From the NCBI GenBank assembly GCA_002162955.1, contig MABD01000022.1:20516-84515 (forward strand): a stretch of DNA of 64,000 bases, given 5' to 3'. This DNA is from Gammaproteobacteria bacterium 45_16_T64 (GTDB taxonomy: Bacteria > Pseudomonadota > Gammaproteobacteria > Pseudomonadales > Ketobacteraceae). Shown one piece after another: positions 36,307-44,606 of the stretch. Every line of letters starts with the position of its first letter. Within the stretch, counting starts at the first letter, position 1. The translations under genes and the position numbers were made by a program. The notes beneath the pieces were generated by a model. The model searched no databases and had not been told where the DNA came from. It worked only from the letters and a program-made list of their open reading frames with translations.

Positions 36307-37098
36307 ATGCGAATACCGTTTCTTGAACGCTTTTTTGCTTCGAAAGATGATGTAGGTAGACCGACTGTTGGTTCCCCAAAGAACATCAACCATAGCACTA
36401 AGGACATCTTACGACTCCTTGGTGGGTACGCTCATGAGCATCACCTTATTACCATCCAGCGCTGCAACCCTGATGGTTCGGTTGATAAACAATCAGAAAA
36501 TACAACAACAGGCATAATCGCAATTGATGAGAAAAAGAAAACCATCGCGTTTGAACAATTTACGCCTAGCGACATAGAGCTAACACTTAAGAATGGTGAT
36601 CTGCTGCACTTCTCCCTGACTCATGAAGGTATCTATTGCCAATTCAACTGCCAGTATGCAAAAACCATCAACACCAAAGAAGGTTATGCCCATATATTTA
36701 AGCTCCCCCAGGGTATCGAACAAGTTCAACTCCGCGATGCCTTCCGCGTTTCCATCAATCGATCTACCCCGATAAAAGTCAACTTGCTACATACGATAAA
36801 CCCGGTGATTGCTGGCTCAGTGGTCGATCTATCGTCAAAAGGCATTCGAATGAGAATGAAGGGGTTGATTGAACCTAAACCCAAACGTGGCGAAGAGTAT
36901 ATTTCTTGTCAAATGGTATTAACCGATGGCTATTCGATGCATTGCGAAGCAAAGCTTATGCACTGGATATATGATCCCAAAGACAAATGTACTTATCTAG
37001 GAATACAATTTGTCGGACTTGAGGGCACCAACGAGCGGGTGCTGAATCGCTATATCACACAGCTACAACGCAGTGAAAAAAGTATCTTTCCTCGGTGA
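36307..37098 (+). CDS. ycgR: YcgR-family cyclic-di-GMP-binding flagellar brake (PilZ)
   Basis: 263 aa. The N-terminal YcgR domain (residues ~25-120) precedes a PilZ domain that carries the c-di-GMP ligands RDAFR (RxxxR, near residue 138) and DLSSKGIR ([D/N]xSxxG, near 172). Bound to c-di-GMP, YcgR slows or biases the flagellar motor at the cytoplasmic face. Its place after flgN repeats the Pseudomonas order. The EAL phosphodiesterase at 51958 may affect the same signal. Confidence 0.9.
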   Translation: MRIPFLERFFASKDDVGRPTVGSPKNINHSTKDILRLLGGYAHEHHLITIQRCNPDGSVDKQSENTTTGIIAIDEKKKTIAFEQFTPSDIELTLKNGDLLHFSLTHEGIYCQFNCQYAKTINTKEGYAHIFKLPQGIEQVQLRDAFRVSINRSTPIKVNLLHTINPVIAGSVVDLSSKGIRMRMKGLIEPKPKRGEEYISCQMVLTDGYSMHCEAKLMHWIYDPKDKCTYLGIQFVGLEGTNERVLNRYITQLQRSEKSIFPR

Positions 37099-37111
37099 GA
37101 TTACAGTGCAC

Positions 37112-37759
37112 CTAGAGCCCTTCTAGTAGCTCTGGTGCATGCCGTTGGATATCGCCCCAGGTATCAATATCCCAACGCATATCCAGTAAGCCAACACTTT
37201 TATCAAAGGACTTTACTCTGTCCATAGACGCGGCCAATACTGTACTTTCTCCCCAGCGGATATTATCTAACAACCCCATCGACATGGATGTTGCTCCGAT
37301 AAGAATATAACCACCATCATCCGCTGGACCAAACACCGTATCTTTCGAGCTCAACGTATCAAACGCCGATTGCAAATAATCCTCTGTCAGTGAAAAACAA
37401 TCACCACCCACCACAAGTACCTGATCCGCACTACACAAACCTTGCGCCATAGAAAAGCACATTTTCTGACCAAGGTCTTTCCCATGCTGTTGATAGACCG
37501 AAACACCATATTGAGCCGCTTTCCCCTGAATATAGGGATGGTTAATATCAAGATCCGTCCAGAACTCAACCTGCAACGCAATATCCGAATTTTTCTGCCT
37601 AGCCGTTTCCGCAAAGGTCATTACCGTATCGATGACCCCATCACACAACCGCTTGTGAACTTCTACGCTGGCCTCTACACCAATATTGGGAATGAGGCGT
37701 GTTTTCACCTTACCCGCGATAGGCGCTTTGAAGAATATTTGTATTACTTGTACTAACAA
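37112..37759 (-). CDS. TIGR04282-type (DUF2064) nucleotidyl/glycosyltransferase of arsenosugar clusters
   Basis: 215 aa. FFKAPIAGKVKTRLIP at the N-terminus, VVGGDCFSL in the centre and DTVFGPADDGGYILIG are signatures of the DUF2064 family found beside ArsS. It has a nucleotide-binding fold like MobA/CofC transferases. Start codon is uncertain: a TTG at 37759 overlaps the preceding stop. It is the last gene of a tightly overlapped trio. Confidence 0.8.
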   Translation of the reverse strand: MLVQVIQIFFKAPIAGKVKTRLIPNIGVEASVEVHKRLCDGVIDTVMTFAETARQKNSDIALQVEFWTDLDINHPYIQGKAAQYGVSVYQQHGKDLGQKMCFSMAQGLCSADQVLVVGGDCFSLTEDYLQSAFDTLSSKDTVFGPADDGGYILIGATSMSMGLLDNIRWGESTVLAASMDRVKSFDKSVGLLDMRWDIDTWGDIQRHAPELLEGL

Positions 37760-38436
37760 GAATAGTATTTCCTATATAGATCAATGGGGTCAGCCCCTCG
37801 ATAGTAGGCGTAGCGTAAACACCACATTAGCCAAATTGTTTTCCAGGTACCCTCACGCTCCCACTTGCGGCTTGATGTTTTAACACGCAGTTCACTGCAA
37901 TAAGGTTTATCCAGCAAGCTCTTGCAGCGCTTGCAAATCTCAACATCTTCCATCAAGGGTATATCGGCATACCCCTGCAACGAATCAAAAAAGTGTCTGC
38001 GAAAAAACAGGGCCTGATCACCGGTTGCGATTCCAGTTATTCGTGAGCGCCAATTAATAAACCATGCGATTACCAGAAACATCAGTTTGGTTCCAGAAAG
38101 TTGGACGTCAAACCGTCCCCACTGACTACCTTGTTGAACGAAATCGCTAAATACACTCTCAGCTCCTAAGGGCAGTACGGTGTCAGCATGCAGGAAAACA
38201 ATCACTTCACCTTCGGCCTGACGAGCCCCTGTATTCATTTGTATTGCCCGCCCCACTCTAGAGGAGAGCACTAGCGATGCCAAAGGCTCTGCTTTTTTAA
38301 TAGTGTCATCTTCACTACCACCATCGACCACGATTAACTTCCAACCTCGACGTCGCATCGGTTGTAGTTGACCCAGCACCCGCTCGATGTTGCTGCCTTC
38401 ATTAAGAACCGGTATAACCACTGATCCAATAATCAC
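37753..38436 (-). CDS. TIGR04283-type GT2 glycosyltransferase of arsenosugar clusters
   Basis: 227 aa GT-A enzyme: SVVIPVLNEGSNIERVL, VVDGGSEDDT and VIVFLHADTVLP hold the nucleotide- and metal-binding motifs, and PLMEDVEICKR the acceptor-side ED. The start is GTG at 38436, sharing a base with the arsS stop (TAGTG), so the genes are translationally coupled. Confidence 0.82.
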   Translation of the reverse strand: MIIGSVVIPVLNEGSNIERVLGQLQPMRRRGWKLIVVDGGSEDDTIKKAEPLASLVLSSRVGRAIQMNTGARQAEGEVIVFLHADTVLPLGAESVFSDFVQQGSQWGRFDVQLSGTKLMFLVIAWFINWRSRITGIATGDQALFFRRHFFDSLQGYADIPLMEDVEICKRCKSLLDKPYCSELRVKTSSRKWEREGTWKTIWLMWCLRYAYYRGADPIDLYRKYYSC

Positions 38437-39443
38437 TAGTTAAGCGCACCGCCACAACTACTTCCCTGGCCAGCAGTACACCCAAAACAATGATCGGCGA
38501 CTATAACAGGGTGACCTTCAAAGGAACGCTCTAACACCTGAGAAAGTGTCACCGGTATATCGTCACGCAACACAGGAAGAAGCAACATTTGATTGAAATC
38601 GCAATCAAATACATTCCCCTGCCAGTCAACACTCAATGTGTTACGGCACATCACTCCAGCCAAATTTGCCGAAGAATAGTTGTCCCGTAATAATGTCATA
38701 TACTCGTCAAACAAACCTTTCGACATTAGCATGCTGCCAAAACGACTAATAGGCATATTGGTAATCGTCAGTAAACCATTGAATTCAATACCGTATTGTT
38801 CACCTAACTCCCGCTTGTAATCCGCTTGTAATGATTCCTGAGGCGGAGGCAAAAATGCGCCTCCAGGATTGTACACAAGATCCAACTCCAAACCGCTACC
38901 TGGGTTGCCATAACCCAATTTGTTGAGCAACTGCAACCCCTCTATTGAGGATTCAAATACGCCCTTGCCGCGCTGACTATCAACGTTATCCTCTGTATAA
39001 CAAGGTAATGATGCAACCACGCTGACATGCTGCTCTGCCAGAAAATCAGCGAGATCTTCATAGCCAGGCTCTATCAGTATGGTGAGATTACAGCGGTCGA
39101 TTACCTTCACCCCAAGCGCCCTCGCCGCAATCACTAATCGGCGAAACTCTGGATTCATTTCCGGTGCTCCCCCGGTTAAATCCAGCGTTTTGACGTTGAG
39201 TTCACGTAACACATCGATAACGGTATCAACCATACCTGCATCCATCAATTCAGTCCGCTTAGGCCCTGCATTGACGTGACAATGAGTACAGCTCAAGTTA
39301 CATAGGTAGCCTAAGTTAACTTGCAATACCTCTAATTGAGCTCTTTTTATCGGCGGAAAATCAGTGGAAGACTTATACAATAATGGTTTGGAATCTAACA
39401 TAGGGGTCATCTTTTTCGGTAGTCGATAGCCGAATATGACCAT
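38436..39443 (-). CDS. arsS: ArsS-type radical SAM enzyme (arsenosugar biosynthesis)
   Basis: 335 aa. CNLSCTHCHVNAGPKR is the family's cluster motif, followed by LDLTGGAPEMNPEFR. The C-terminal half (DUF3641-like) ends HCFGCTAGQGSSCGG, supplying extra cysteines. ArsS adds the 5'-deoxyadenosyl group to dimethylarsenite on the way to oxo-arsenosugars. The start could also be the ATG at 39410. No arsM methyltransferase is seen in this window. Confidence 0.86.
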   Translation of the reverse strand: MVIFGYRLPKKMTPMLDSKPLLYKSSTDFPPIKRAQLEVLQVNLGYLCNLSCTHCHVNAGPKRTELMDAGMVDTVIDVLRELNVKTLDLTGGAPEMNPEFRRLVIAARALGVKVIDRCNLTILIEPGYEDLADFLAEQHVSVVASLPCYTEDNVDSQRGKGVFESSIEGLQLLNKLGYGNPGSGLELDLVYNPGGAFLPPPQESLQADYKRELGEQYGIEFNGLLTITNMPISRFGSMLMSKGLFDEYMTLLRDNYSSANLAGVMCRNTLSVDWQGNVFDCDFNQMLLLPVLRDDIPVTLSQVLERSFEGHPVIVADHCFGCTAGQGSSCGGALN

Positions 39444-39484
39444 AAATCCCTACCCCAGTTCAAGCTTTATCAGGGCCAAAATAG

Positions 39485-39521
39485 AAAGAGCCCTCTAATT
39501 ACATCAGAAGGCTCTTTTTTT
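39485..39521. terminator. Bidirectional terminator between acyl-CoA dehydrogenases and arsS
   Basis: AAAGAGCC (39485-39492) pairs with GGCTCTTT (39510-39517), then T-run on the plus strand and CTATTTT on the minus strand. It ends the acyl-CoA dehydrogenase unit. Confidence 0.75.
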
Positions 39522-39537
39522 CAATCTAGACTGTAAG

Positions 39538-39579
39538 AATTCCTCCATAGCCCCGACTAACGTCTAGGCCTGAGGAATT
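39538..39579. repeat. 8-bp inverted repeat
   Basis: AATTCCTC (39538-39545) and GAGGAATT (39572-39579) are perfect complements with a 26-nt spacer, between the arsS promoter region and the dehydrogenase stop. Function unknown. Confidence 0.4.
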
Positions 39580-39612
39580 ACCACCATTTTCAGGGCTGTT
39601 GTGCAATCGCCT

Positions 39613-40740
39613 TTACATCGCAATAAAGCGTTGCAAGTGGTAATCAGCATTGCCAAAGAGTGTGTTGATCACGTTAATGCGTTTTAAGTACATACCCACG
39701 CTCATCTCGTCAGTCATCCCCATACCACCATGGATTTGTACAGCTTCATGAGCCACTTGCTGACCCGACACACCTATTTGATATTTTAGTGCAGCAATAT
39801 TTTTGGCAGCATCAACATCACCCGCATCATAGGATAATACCGCCCTTAACAACAAAGACTTACATTGCTCATGGGCGGTAAACATATCCACCATACGGTG
39901 CTGTAAAGCCTGAAAAATGCTAATCGCCACGCCAAATTGCTTACGTTCTTTGGTATAGGCGACAGTATCCTTATACAGTTTCTCCATCGCTCCCACTGCT
40001 TCTGCACACAAGGCCAACATCGCCTCATCAGCCACGGCATCAATCACCGACGCCGCTTTGCCTTCTGTCCCCATTAACGCCTCAGCAGCCACCGTCACAT
40101 TCGTGAAGCTAACTTCAGCAGCACGATGACCATCTAACGTACGCGTCGTCTTAACAGACACACCATCAGCATTCACCGGAATAAGTAACAGAGAGATCCC
40201 GTCGGCGTCGAGTGAATCTCCACTGGTTCTAACAGAAACAATCAACCCGTCGGCCGAAGCACCATGAAGCACCACACTCTTGCTGCCATTGACGACATAA
40301 CCCTCCGCACTTTTAACTGCGGATGTTTCAACATTATGCAAATCAAAACGTGCCTGAGATTCATTGTAGGCAAAAGACACTTTTTTGGTGCCCTCGATAA
40401 TACCACTAATCCATTCCGCTTTTTGTTCCGCAGTACCCGCTTTACTTAACAACGCTCCCCCTATAATCACTGACGATAGGTAAGGTTCAACGACCAATCC
40501 TTTACCCAATTCCTCCATCATGATCATAGTCTCTATCGGACCACCACCAATCCCCCCTTCATCCTCAGAAAAGGGGACACACAACCAACCCAACTCCGCG
40601 AACGTAGACCAGTTCTCAGCAGAGTACCCGGCATCGGTCTTAATGATCTTTTGGCGGGTCTCATAGCTATATTCATTCTGTATATACTTCGCAACACTGT
40701 CTTTTAATAAAGTTTGTTCTTCAGATAAAGTAAAATTCAT
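39613..40740 (-). CDS. Acyl-CoA dehydrogenase, small-subunit type
   Basis: 375 aa flavoprotein: LGWLCVPFSEDEGGIGGGPIETMIMMEELG near the N-terminus and QIHGGMGMTDEMSVGMYLKRI near the C-terminus define the family. Pairs of this kind (PimC/PimD-like) oxidise dicarboxylic or steroid-side-chain acyl-CoAs as heterotetramers. It lies 36 bp after its partner. Confidence 0.85.
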   Translation of the reverse strand: MNFTLSEEQTLLKDSVAKYIQNEYSYETRQKIIKTDAGYSAENWSTFAELGWLCVPFSEDEGGIGGGPIETMIMMEELGKGLVVEPYLSSVIIGGALLSKAGTAEQKAEWISGIIEGTKKVSFAYNESQARFDLHNVETSAVKSAEGYVVNGSKSVVLHGASADGLIVSVRTSGDSLDADGISLLLIPVNADGVSVKTTRTLDGHRAAEVSFTNVTVAAEALMGTEGKAASVIDAVADEAMLALCAEAVGAMEKLYKDTVAYTKERKQFGVAISIFQALQHRMVDMFTAHEQCKSLLLRAVLSYDAGDVDAAKNIAALKYQIGVSGQQVAHEAVQIHGGMGMTDEMSVGMYLKRINVINTLFGNADYHLQRFIAM

Positions 40741-40776
40741 AATTTGTCTCTTTCCTACGTGTAAATGACAGGTGCT

Positions 40777-41946
40777 CTACAATCCCAAAACCATCTTAGC
40801 AATAATATTCTTTTGCACTTCGTTGGAGCCACCATAAATAGTCGCGGCTCGACCATAAAGGTATTTCGCCGAAGACGTCCACGCCACATCATTACCCACA
40901 GCCTCGCCATCATTCATCACATGGGAATAATGCCCCCCCGCTTCTACCGCCAGCTCAGAGACCTGTTGTTGAATTTCTGTTCCTCGTATCTTAAGGATGG
41001 ATGATTCAGGCCCAGGGGCTGCACCCGCAGACACAGACGCAATGGCGCGTAATTCGGTATATTCCAACGCCATCAGATCGATTTCTATTTTTGCAAGCTT
41101 TGCATTAAACAACGGATCATCCGCTAACGAGCCAGACCCCACTCTTTCATTTGCCGCAAATTCCTTCAATTTATGTAGCGCTTTCTTCGACGAAGCCACA
41201 CCCGCAATTGCCGTTCTCTCATGGGTTAGCAGTACTTTTGCGTAGGTCCAGCCCTTGTTCTCTTCACCGATAAGATTCTCAACGGGTACCTTCACATTAT
41301 CAAAGAACACTTCATTCAACGTATGTTGGTTATCAATGGAATCTATCTTGCGAACCTCTACTCCCGGAGTTTTCATATCAATCAGTAGAAAGGAGATGCC
41401 TTGTTGGTGCTTTCCTTCTGAGCTGGTTCTTACCAAGCAGAAAATCCAATCGGCATGCTGCGCATAGGTTGTCCAAATCTTTTGACCATTTACCACATAA
41501 TGATCACCATCCAACACCGCTTTAGTCTGTAGCGATGCTAAATCAGAACCCGCACCCGGCTCAGAATACCCCTGACACCACCACACGTTACTGTCCAAAA
41601 TATCTGGCAAAAAGCGTTGTTTTTGTTCATCACTACCGAAGCTATAAATAACGGGAGCCACCATTTTTAATCCAAACGGCACAACAGCAGGCGCTCCAGC
41701 TTCCGCACACTCATTCTCAAAGATATACTTTTGCGTAATACTCCAACCTGTACCACCATAAGATTCAGGCCAGTTAGGCGCCGCCCACCCCTGCTTATTC
41801 AAGATTTTCTGCCACCTTATCATCACACCGGGGTCGACATGACCTCCAACATAACCTCCGCGAATTTCGTCGGTAAGGTTATCAGCAAGAAAAGCGCGAA
41901 CGTCTTTCTGAAACGCAAGATCTTCAGGCGTAAATTGTATATCCAT
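40777..41946 (-). CDS. Acyl-CoA dehydrogenase, large-subunit type
   Basis: 389 aa. WWCQGYSEPGAGSDLASLQTKA (FAD/substrate loop), GQKIWTTYAQHADWIFCLVRT and AATIYGGSNEVQKNIIAKMVLG mark it as a full-length acyl-CoA dehydrogenase. Transcribed first of the pair. The upstream region is shared with the divergent repressor gene. Confidence 0.87.
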   Translation of the reverse strand: MDIQFTPEDLAFQKDVRAFLADNLTDEIRGGYVGGHVDPGVMIRWQKILNKQGWAAPNWPESYGGTGWSITQKYIFENECAEAGAPAVVPFGLKMVAPVIYSFGSDEQKQRFLPDILDSNVWWCQGYSEPGAGSDLASLQTKAVLDGDHYVVNGQKIWTTYAQHADWIFCLVRTSSEGKHQQGISFLLIDMKTPGVEVRKIDSIDNQHTLNEVFFDNVKVPVENLIGEENKGWTYAKVLLTHERTAIAGVASSKKALHKLKEFAANERVGSGSLADDPLFNAKLAKIEIDLMALEYTELRAIASVSAGAAPGPESSILKIRGTEIQQQVSELAVEAGGHYSHVMNDGEAVGNDVAWTSSAKYLYGRAATIYGGSNEVQKNIIAKMVLGL

Positions 41947-42128
41947 GTTAACTCTCAGGTTGGATCAATAGAGAAAAGTCATGTCCATAAGCTAGACAAA
42001 ACCGTGCAGTCTCATTTATAGATCAAGCAATTCTCACATTAAAGAGCTGAACTCGCCAATTTCATGGGCAAGAATTGTCACAGCGTCAATTTACAACAGT
42101 ACAAACCCACTAACCCCTATTTTTCAGC

Positions 42129-42155
42129 TTGACGAAATATAACATTTGTTATAAA
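42129..42155 (+). promoter_or_regulatory. Promoter and operator of the repressor gene
   Basis: TTGACG (42129-42134), 15 nt, TATAAA (42150-42155). Between them lies the perfect dyad TATAACATTTGTTATA (42138-42153), arranged 7-2-7. The predicted transcript starts within a few bases of the ATG at 42164 and no ribosome site is seen, suggesting a nearly leaderless, autoregulated mRNA as for phage cI genes. Confidence 0.6.
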
Positions 42156-42163
42156 TTCATCAA

Positions 42164-42880
42164 ATGAGCACATTAAACGAAAGACTACGAACAGCACGCA
42201 AAGCATTAGGGTTGACTCAGAAGGAGCTCGCGGATAGCGCGGGGGTTTCTCAAGTAACCATTCAACACCTAGAATCCGGCCGTAATAATTCCTCCAAAAA
42301 ACTGCTACAAATCGCAGTGGCCCTACAGGTATCAGTAGATTGGCTGGCAGCAGGCGACGACTCGCCGGGTAATACCGGTACGCCAACACGCTCACCTCTG
42401 GGCAGCCCCCCTGCCCTCGCTCCCTTAGTACTCACTTTTAAGCAAGCCGCCACCCCCCAGGCTGCGTTCGAGCAACTTAACAATTCTCCATCCGCTGAAC
42501 GTGCATTTTTATCACCCCGCAGCCTCAAACATTTTAGCGCTCATGCATTCGCAGTATATATGGAAGACAATTCTATGCGATCTCGCGATGATAGAGAGCA
42601 CGCCCTACTTAATAGCTGGCAAGAAGATGATCTACTGGTATTTGATGGGACTTCCCTGGGTGAGCTGACGCCAGGCAGCCCTGTGATTGCTTTAGTCCAT
42701 GGGAGTGATACCACGATATTTAGAAAATACCGTGACAAAGGGGTAGATCATAATGGCGAACCAACGTATGAATTGATTCCTCTCAATGAAGACTACCTTA
42801 GCATCACGGTATCGGCCAAAAATCCGGCAACCATCATGGGTGTATTGAGAACAACGCTAAGAGAAAGTCACCGATTGTAA
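42164..42880 (+). CDS. XRE/S24 (phage cI/LexA-like) transcriptional repressor
   Basis: 238 aa. Helix-turn-helix at residues ~8-60 (LGLTQKELADSAGVSQVTIQHLESGRNN). A Pro/Ala-rich linker leads to an S24 peptidase-like domain with the Ser of DNSM near residue 142. The usual catalytic Lys region reads TIFRKY, so the Lys may be replaced by Arg or shifted, and no clear Ala-Gly cleavage site is visible in the linker. It may bind the TATAAC-type dyads before its own gene and before the 43494 operon. Confidence 0.82.
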   Translation: MSTLNERLRTARKALGLTQKELADSAGVSQVTIQHLESGRNNSSKKLLQIAVALQVSVDWLAAGDDSPGNTGTPTRSPLGSPPALAPLVLTFKQAATPQAAFEQLNNSPSAERAFLSPRSLKHFSAHAFAVYMEDNSMRSRDDREHALLNSWQEDDLLVFDGTSLGELTPGSPVIALVHGSDTTIFRKYRDKGVDHNGEPTYELIPLNEDYLSITVSAKNPATIMGVLRTTLRESHRL

Positions 42881-42905
42881 GCCTGTAAGCTACCCGACCC
42901 ATCGA

Positions 42906-43160
42906 CTATTTACCCACAAAAACCCGCAGTAGTTCTGTTTTACAATAGCGCTCAATCTCCACTGGCAGCAACCCTTTGCCAATCAACTCTGCCCCAGTAA
43001 ACCACGCTGTATCACCACTTATTCCCCGCAACCGAATATGGAAGTTCGAGCCCGACTTCTCAATTAAATCGACCACACACGCCTTATCTGTCAGGAATTG
43101 ATCCCTGACAGAATGAGTAACGCTCTCTTTGGCTGAGTATAAAACAGAAACATCCTTCAT
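42906..43160 (-). CDS. Small protein of unknown function, LexA-box controlled
   Basis: 84 aa from ATG 43160 (AGAAGG about 10 nt upstream; a TTG at 43184 is possible). It is soluble, with no signal peptide; features include KACVVDLIEKSGSNFHIRLRGI and a C-terminal ELLRVFVGK. I do not recognise the family. A promoter at 43291-43319 on the same strand carries a LexA box over its -35, so it should be DNA-damage inducible. It converges on the repressor gene. Confidence 0.6.
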   Translation of the reverse strand: MKDVSVLYSAKESVTHSVRDQFLTDKACVVDLIEKSGSNFHIRLRGISGDTAWFTGAELIGKGLLPVEIERYCKTELLRVFVGK

Positions 43161-43290
43161 CGATTCGACACCTTCTTGCGGCAATATAGATAAATCGGGA
43201 ATAGAAAGGACTTACGATGAAGACCACCCTACAACACAACTATCCGAACGTGGTTTCGGCTCCAGCCTGTAGGTGATCACGTTGGTTGTA

Positions 43291-43323
43291 ATTATAACAG
43301 CGAAGCACTGTATATACAAACAG
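43291..43323 (-). promoter_or_regulatory. LexA-controlled promoter
   Basis: CTGTATATACAAACAG (43308-43323) fits the gammaproteobacterial SOS box CTGT-N8-ACAG with an AT-rich core. On the minus strand TTGTAT (43319-43314), 17 nt, TATAAT (43296-43291) forms a strong sigma-70 promoter whose -35 lies inside the box, so LexA binding would block it. Confidence 0.75.
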
Positions 43324-43440
43324 CGGACCCCAAAATAATCCCAACACGCATCAGAAAAGTACCCATATGACCGATCAATAACTCACGAAGCGTAAAAGGC
43401 CAATTTATAACATTTCCGGGGTGTTTTATAACATAATCCC

Positions 43441-43468
43441 TTGCCCATAATATAACTTATGTTATTAT
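43441..43468 (+). promoter_or_regulatory. Promoter and operator of the three-gene operon
   Basis: TTGCCC (43441-43446), 16 nt, TATTAT (43463-43468). The overlapping dyad TATAACTTATGTTATT (43451-43466) matches the operator in front of the repressor gene at 13 of 16 positions with the same 7-2-7 layout. Confidence 0.55.
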
Positions 43469-43493
43469 ACCCACCCTAACCAAGAGGATGCCT

Positions 43494-43802
43494 ATGAAGC
43501 AAAAATATCGTGACATATCCCTATCCACGTCACTGCATCGTATTCACACTCGAAACGATATGACGCAAGTGCAACACAGAACCACCCCGCAAATCATGAT
43601 TTACAACCATGTTCTTCAAGCTGTCACAAAAGACGGATATTCTGAGCGCACAGCAACGCACTGCGCTTGTTCAGCGATACAAACATATCAACAAGAAAAA
43701 CGTAGGCGTTACCAACAAGGGTGGGTTGAGCAACTGATTCAAACTCATGTTGCAAAGGCCTCTGTGATCGAACAGGAACAGCCCAATCGATTCACTGTGT
43801 AG
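43494..43802 (+). CDS. Small basic protein of unknown function
   Basis: 102 aa from ATG 43494, six bases after AGAGG; an ATG two codons upstream overlaps that site. It is basic and helical, with SERTATHCACSAIQTYQQEKRRRYQQGW near the C-terminus; no family recognised. First gene of a three-gene unit controlled by the repressor-like operator. Confidence 0.6.
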   Translation: MKQKYRDISLSTSLHRIHTRNDMTQVQHRTTPQIMIYNHVLQAVTKDGYSERTATHCACSAIQTYQQEKRRRYQQGWVEQLIQTHVAKASVIEQEQPNRFTV

Positions 43803-43831
43803 CATTCGACGAACCAACAGAAGTGAGCCAT

Positions 43832-44047
43832 ATGAGCCTAGATGAGATTTGCGATAATGAAACACTGCACAATAAAGCGTTTGAATCCTGGATTAATAGC
43901 AAACATCAGTTTCCTCGCTTAACTCCAGATAACAAAGAGGACCTGATTGCCTACGTGCAAGGACTCAATCGAGAAATAGCGAATCTACAAACAGAATCAA
44001 CACGTCTATCCCTACCCTGTAAGCCTGGAGTAACGCCAAATGAATAA
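43832..44047 (+). CDS. Small acidic protein of unknown function
   Basis: 71 aa from ATG 43832, with AAGTGAG upstream. The C-terminal half (EDLIAYVQGLNREIANLQTES) is predicted coiled coil. It overlaps the next gene by 8 bp, so the two are probably co-translated. No family recognised. Confidence 0.6.
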   Translation: MSLDEICDNETLHNKAFESWINSKHQFPRLTPDNKEDLIAYVQGLNREIANLQTESTRLSLPCKPGVTPNE

Positions 44048-44528
44048 TGCCATTAATACTGATCAACAAACCACAAACGGCCAACAGGTTGCTGAACTAT
44101 ATACGCTGCTGTCATCACTCGCGCAAAACCTATTTAATACCAAAGAAATTCAGCATGAACAGCATGCGTTAATTAAGAAAACGCAAATGTTAGAGAACCA
44201 AATTCATAGCATTCAAAACAGTCGTCGAAAAGGCATACCTGACGGTTTTATCTCGAAAAAAGAAGCGTACTTTACACATGGATTGGGGTTATCGGAGCGG
44301 GTGTTTCACTTAGCTCTATTTACCATGGGCGTTAACACACATGAGTATGTTCATCTTTCCGAAGCAGGACATGAAGTCGACACATTCAGCTATGAAGAAC
44401 GTGAAGTCATTATCGCGATCGATATATTCCTTGATGATGCGATACAGGTCACTGGCCAAACCTGTGAATCCAGCATTCTCCAGGGTAAACGTTTTCGCTA
44501 CATAAAGTCGATTCAGAAAACAGCGTAA
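44040..44528 (+). CDS. Protein of unknown function with coiled-coil N-terminus
   Basis: 162 aa. Residues ~25-60 form a helical coiled coil (EIQHEQHALIKKTQMLENQIHSIQ). The rest is a compact domain with FISKKEAYFTHGLGLSERVFHLAL and EEREVIIAIDIFLDDAIQV. I do not recognise the family. It could pair with the coiled-coil protein encoded just before it. Confidence 0.6.
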   Translation: MNNAINTDQQTTNGQQVAELYTLLSSLAQNLFNTKEIQHEQHALIKKTQMLENQIHSIQNSRRKGIPDGFISKKEAYFTHGLGLSERVFHLALFTMGVNTHEYVHLSEAGHEVDTFSYEEREVIIAIDIFLDDAIQVTGQTCESSILQGKRFRYIKSIQKTA

Positions 44529-44553
44529 CTCGAGCGCTTGCTGTAAGGTATAT

Positions 44554-44586
44554 AAGGTATGGCATGGTGCAAACGTGCCATACCTT
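44554..44586. terminator. Terminator between the small operon and the hybrid kinase gene
   Basis: AAGGTATGGCA (44554-44564) and TGCCATACCTT (44576-44586) form an 11-bp perfect stem. It lies between convergent genes and can serve both. Confidence 0.75.
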
Positions 44587-44606
44587 AGCAGCTTAACGTA
44601 CTTAGA

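Larger units (their letters stand above)
43185..43493. other. 309-bp divergent control region
   Basis: It contains the LexA box and minus-strand promoter (43291-43323), half-sites TATAACA at 43406-43412 and 43427-43433 (21 bp apart, two helical turns), and the promoter and operator of the plus-strand operon (43441-43468). Confidence 0.6.

Noticed and set aside
42138..44590. Prophage
   Set aside because: Only a repressor and small unknown genes; no integrase, structural, replication or lysis genes and no attachment repeats seen.
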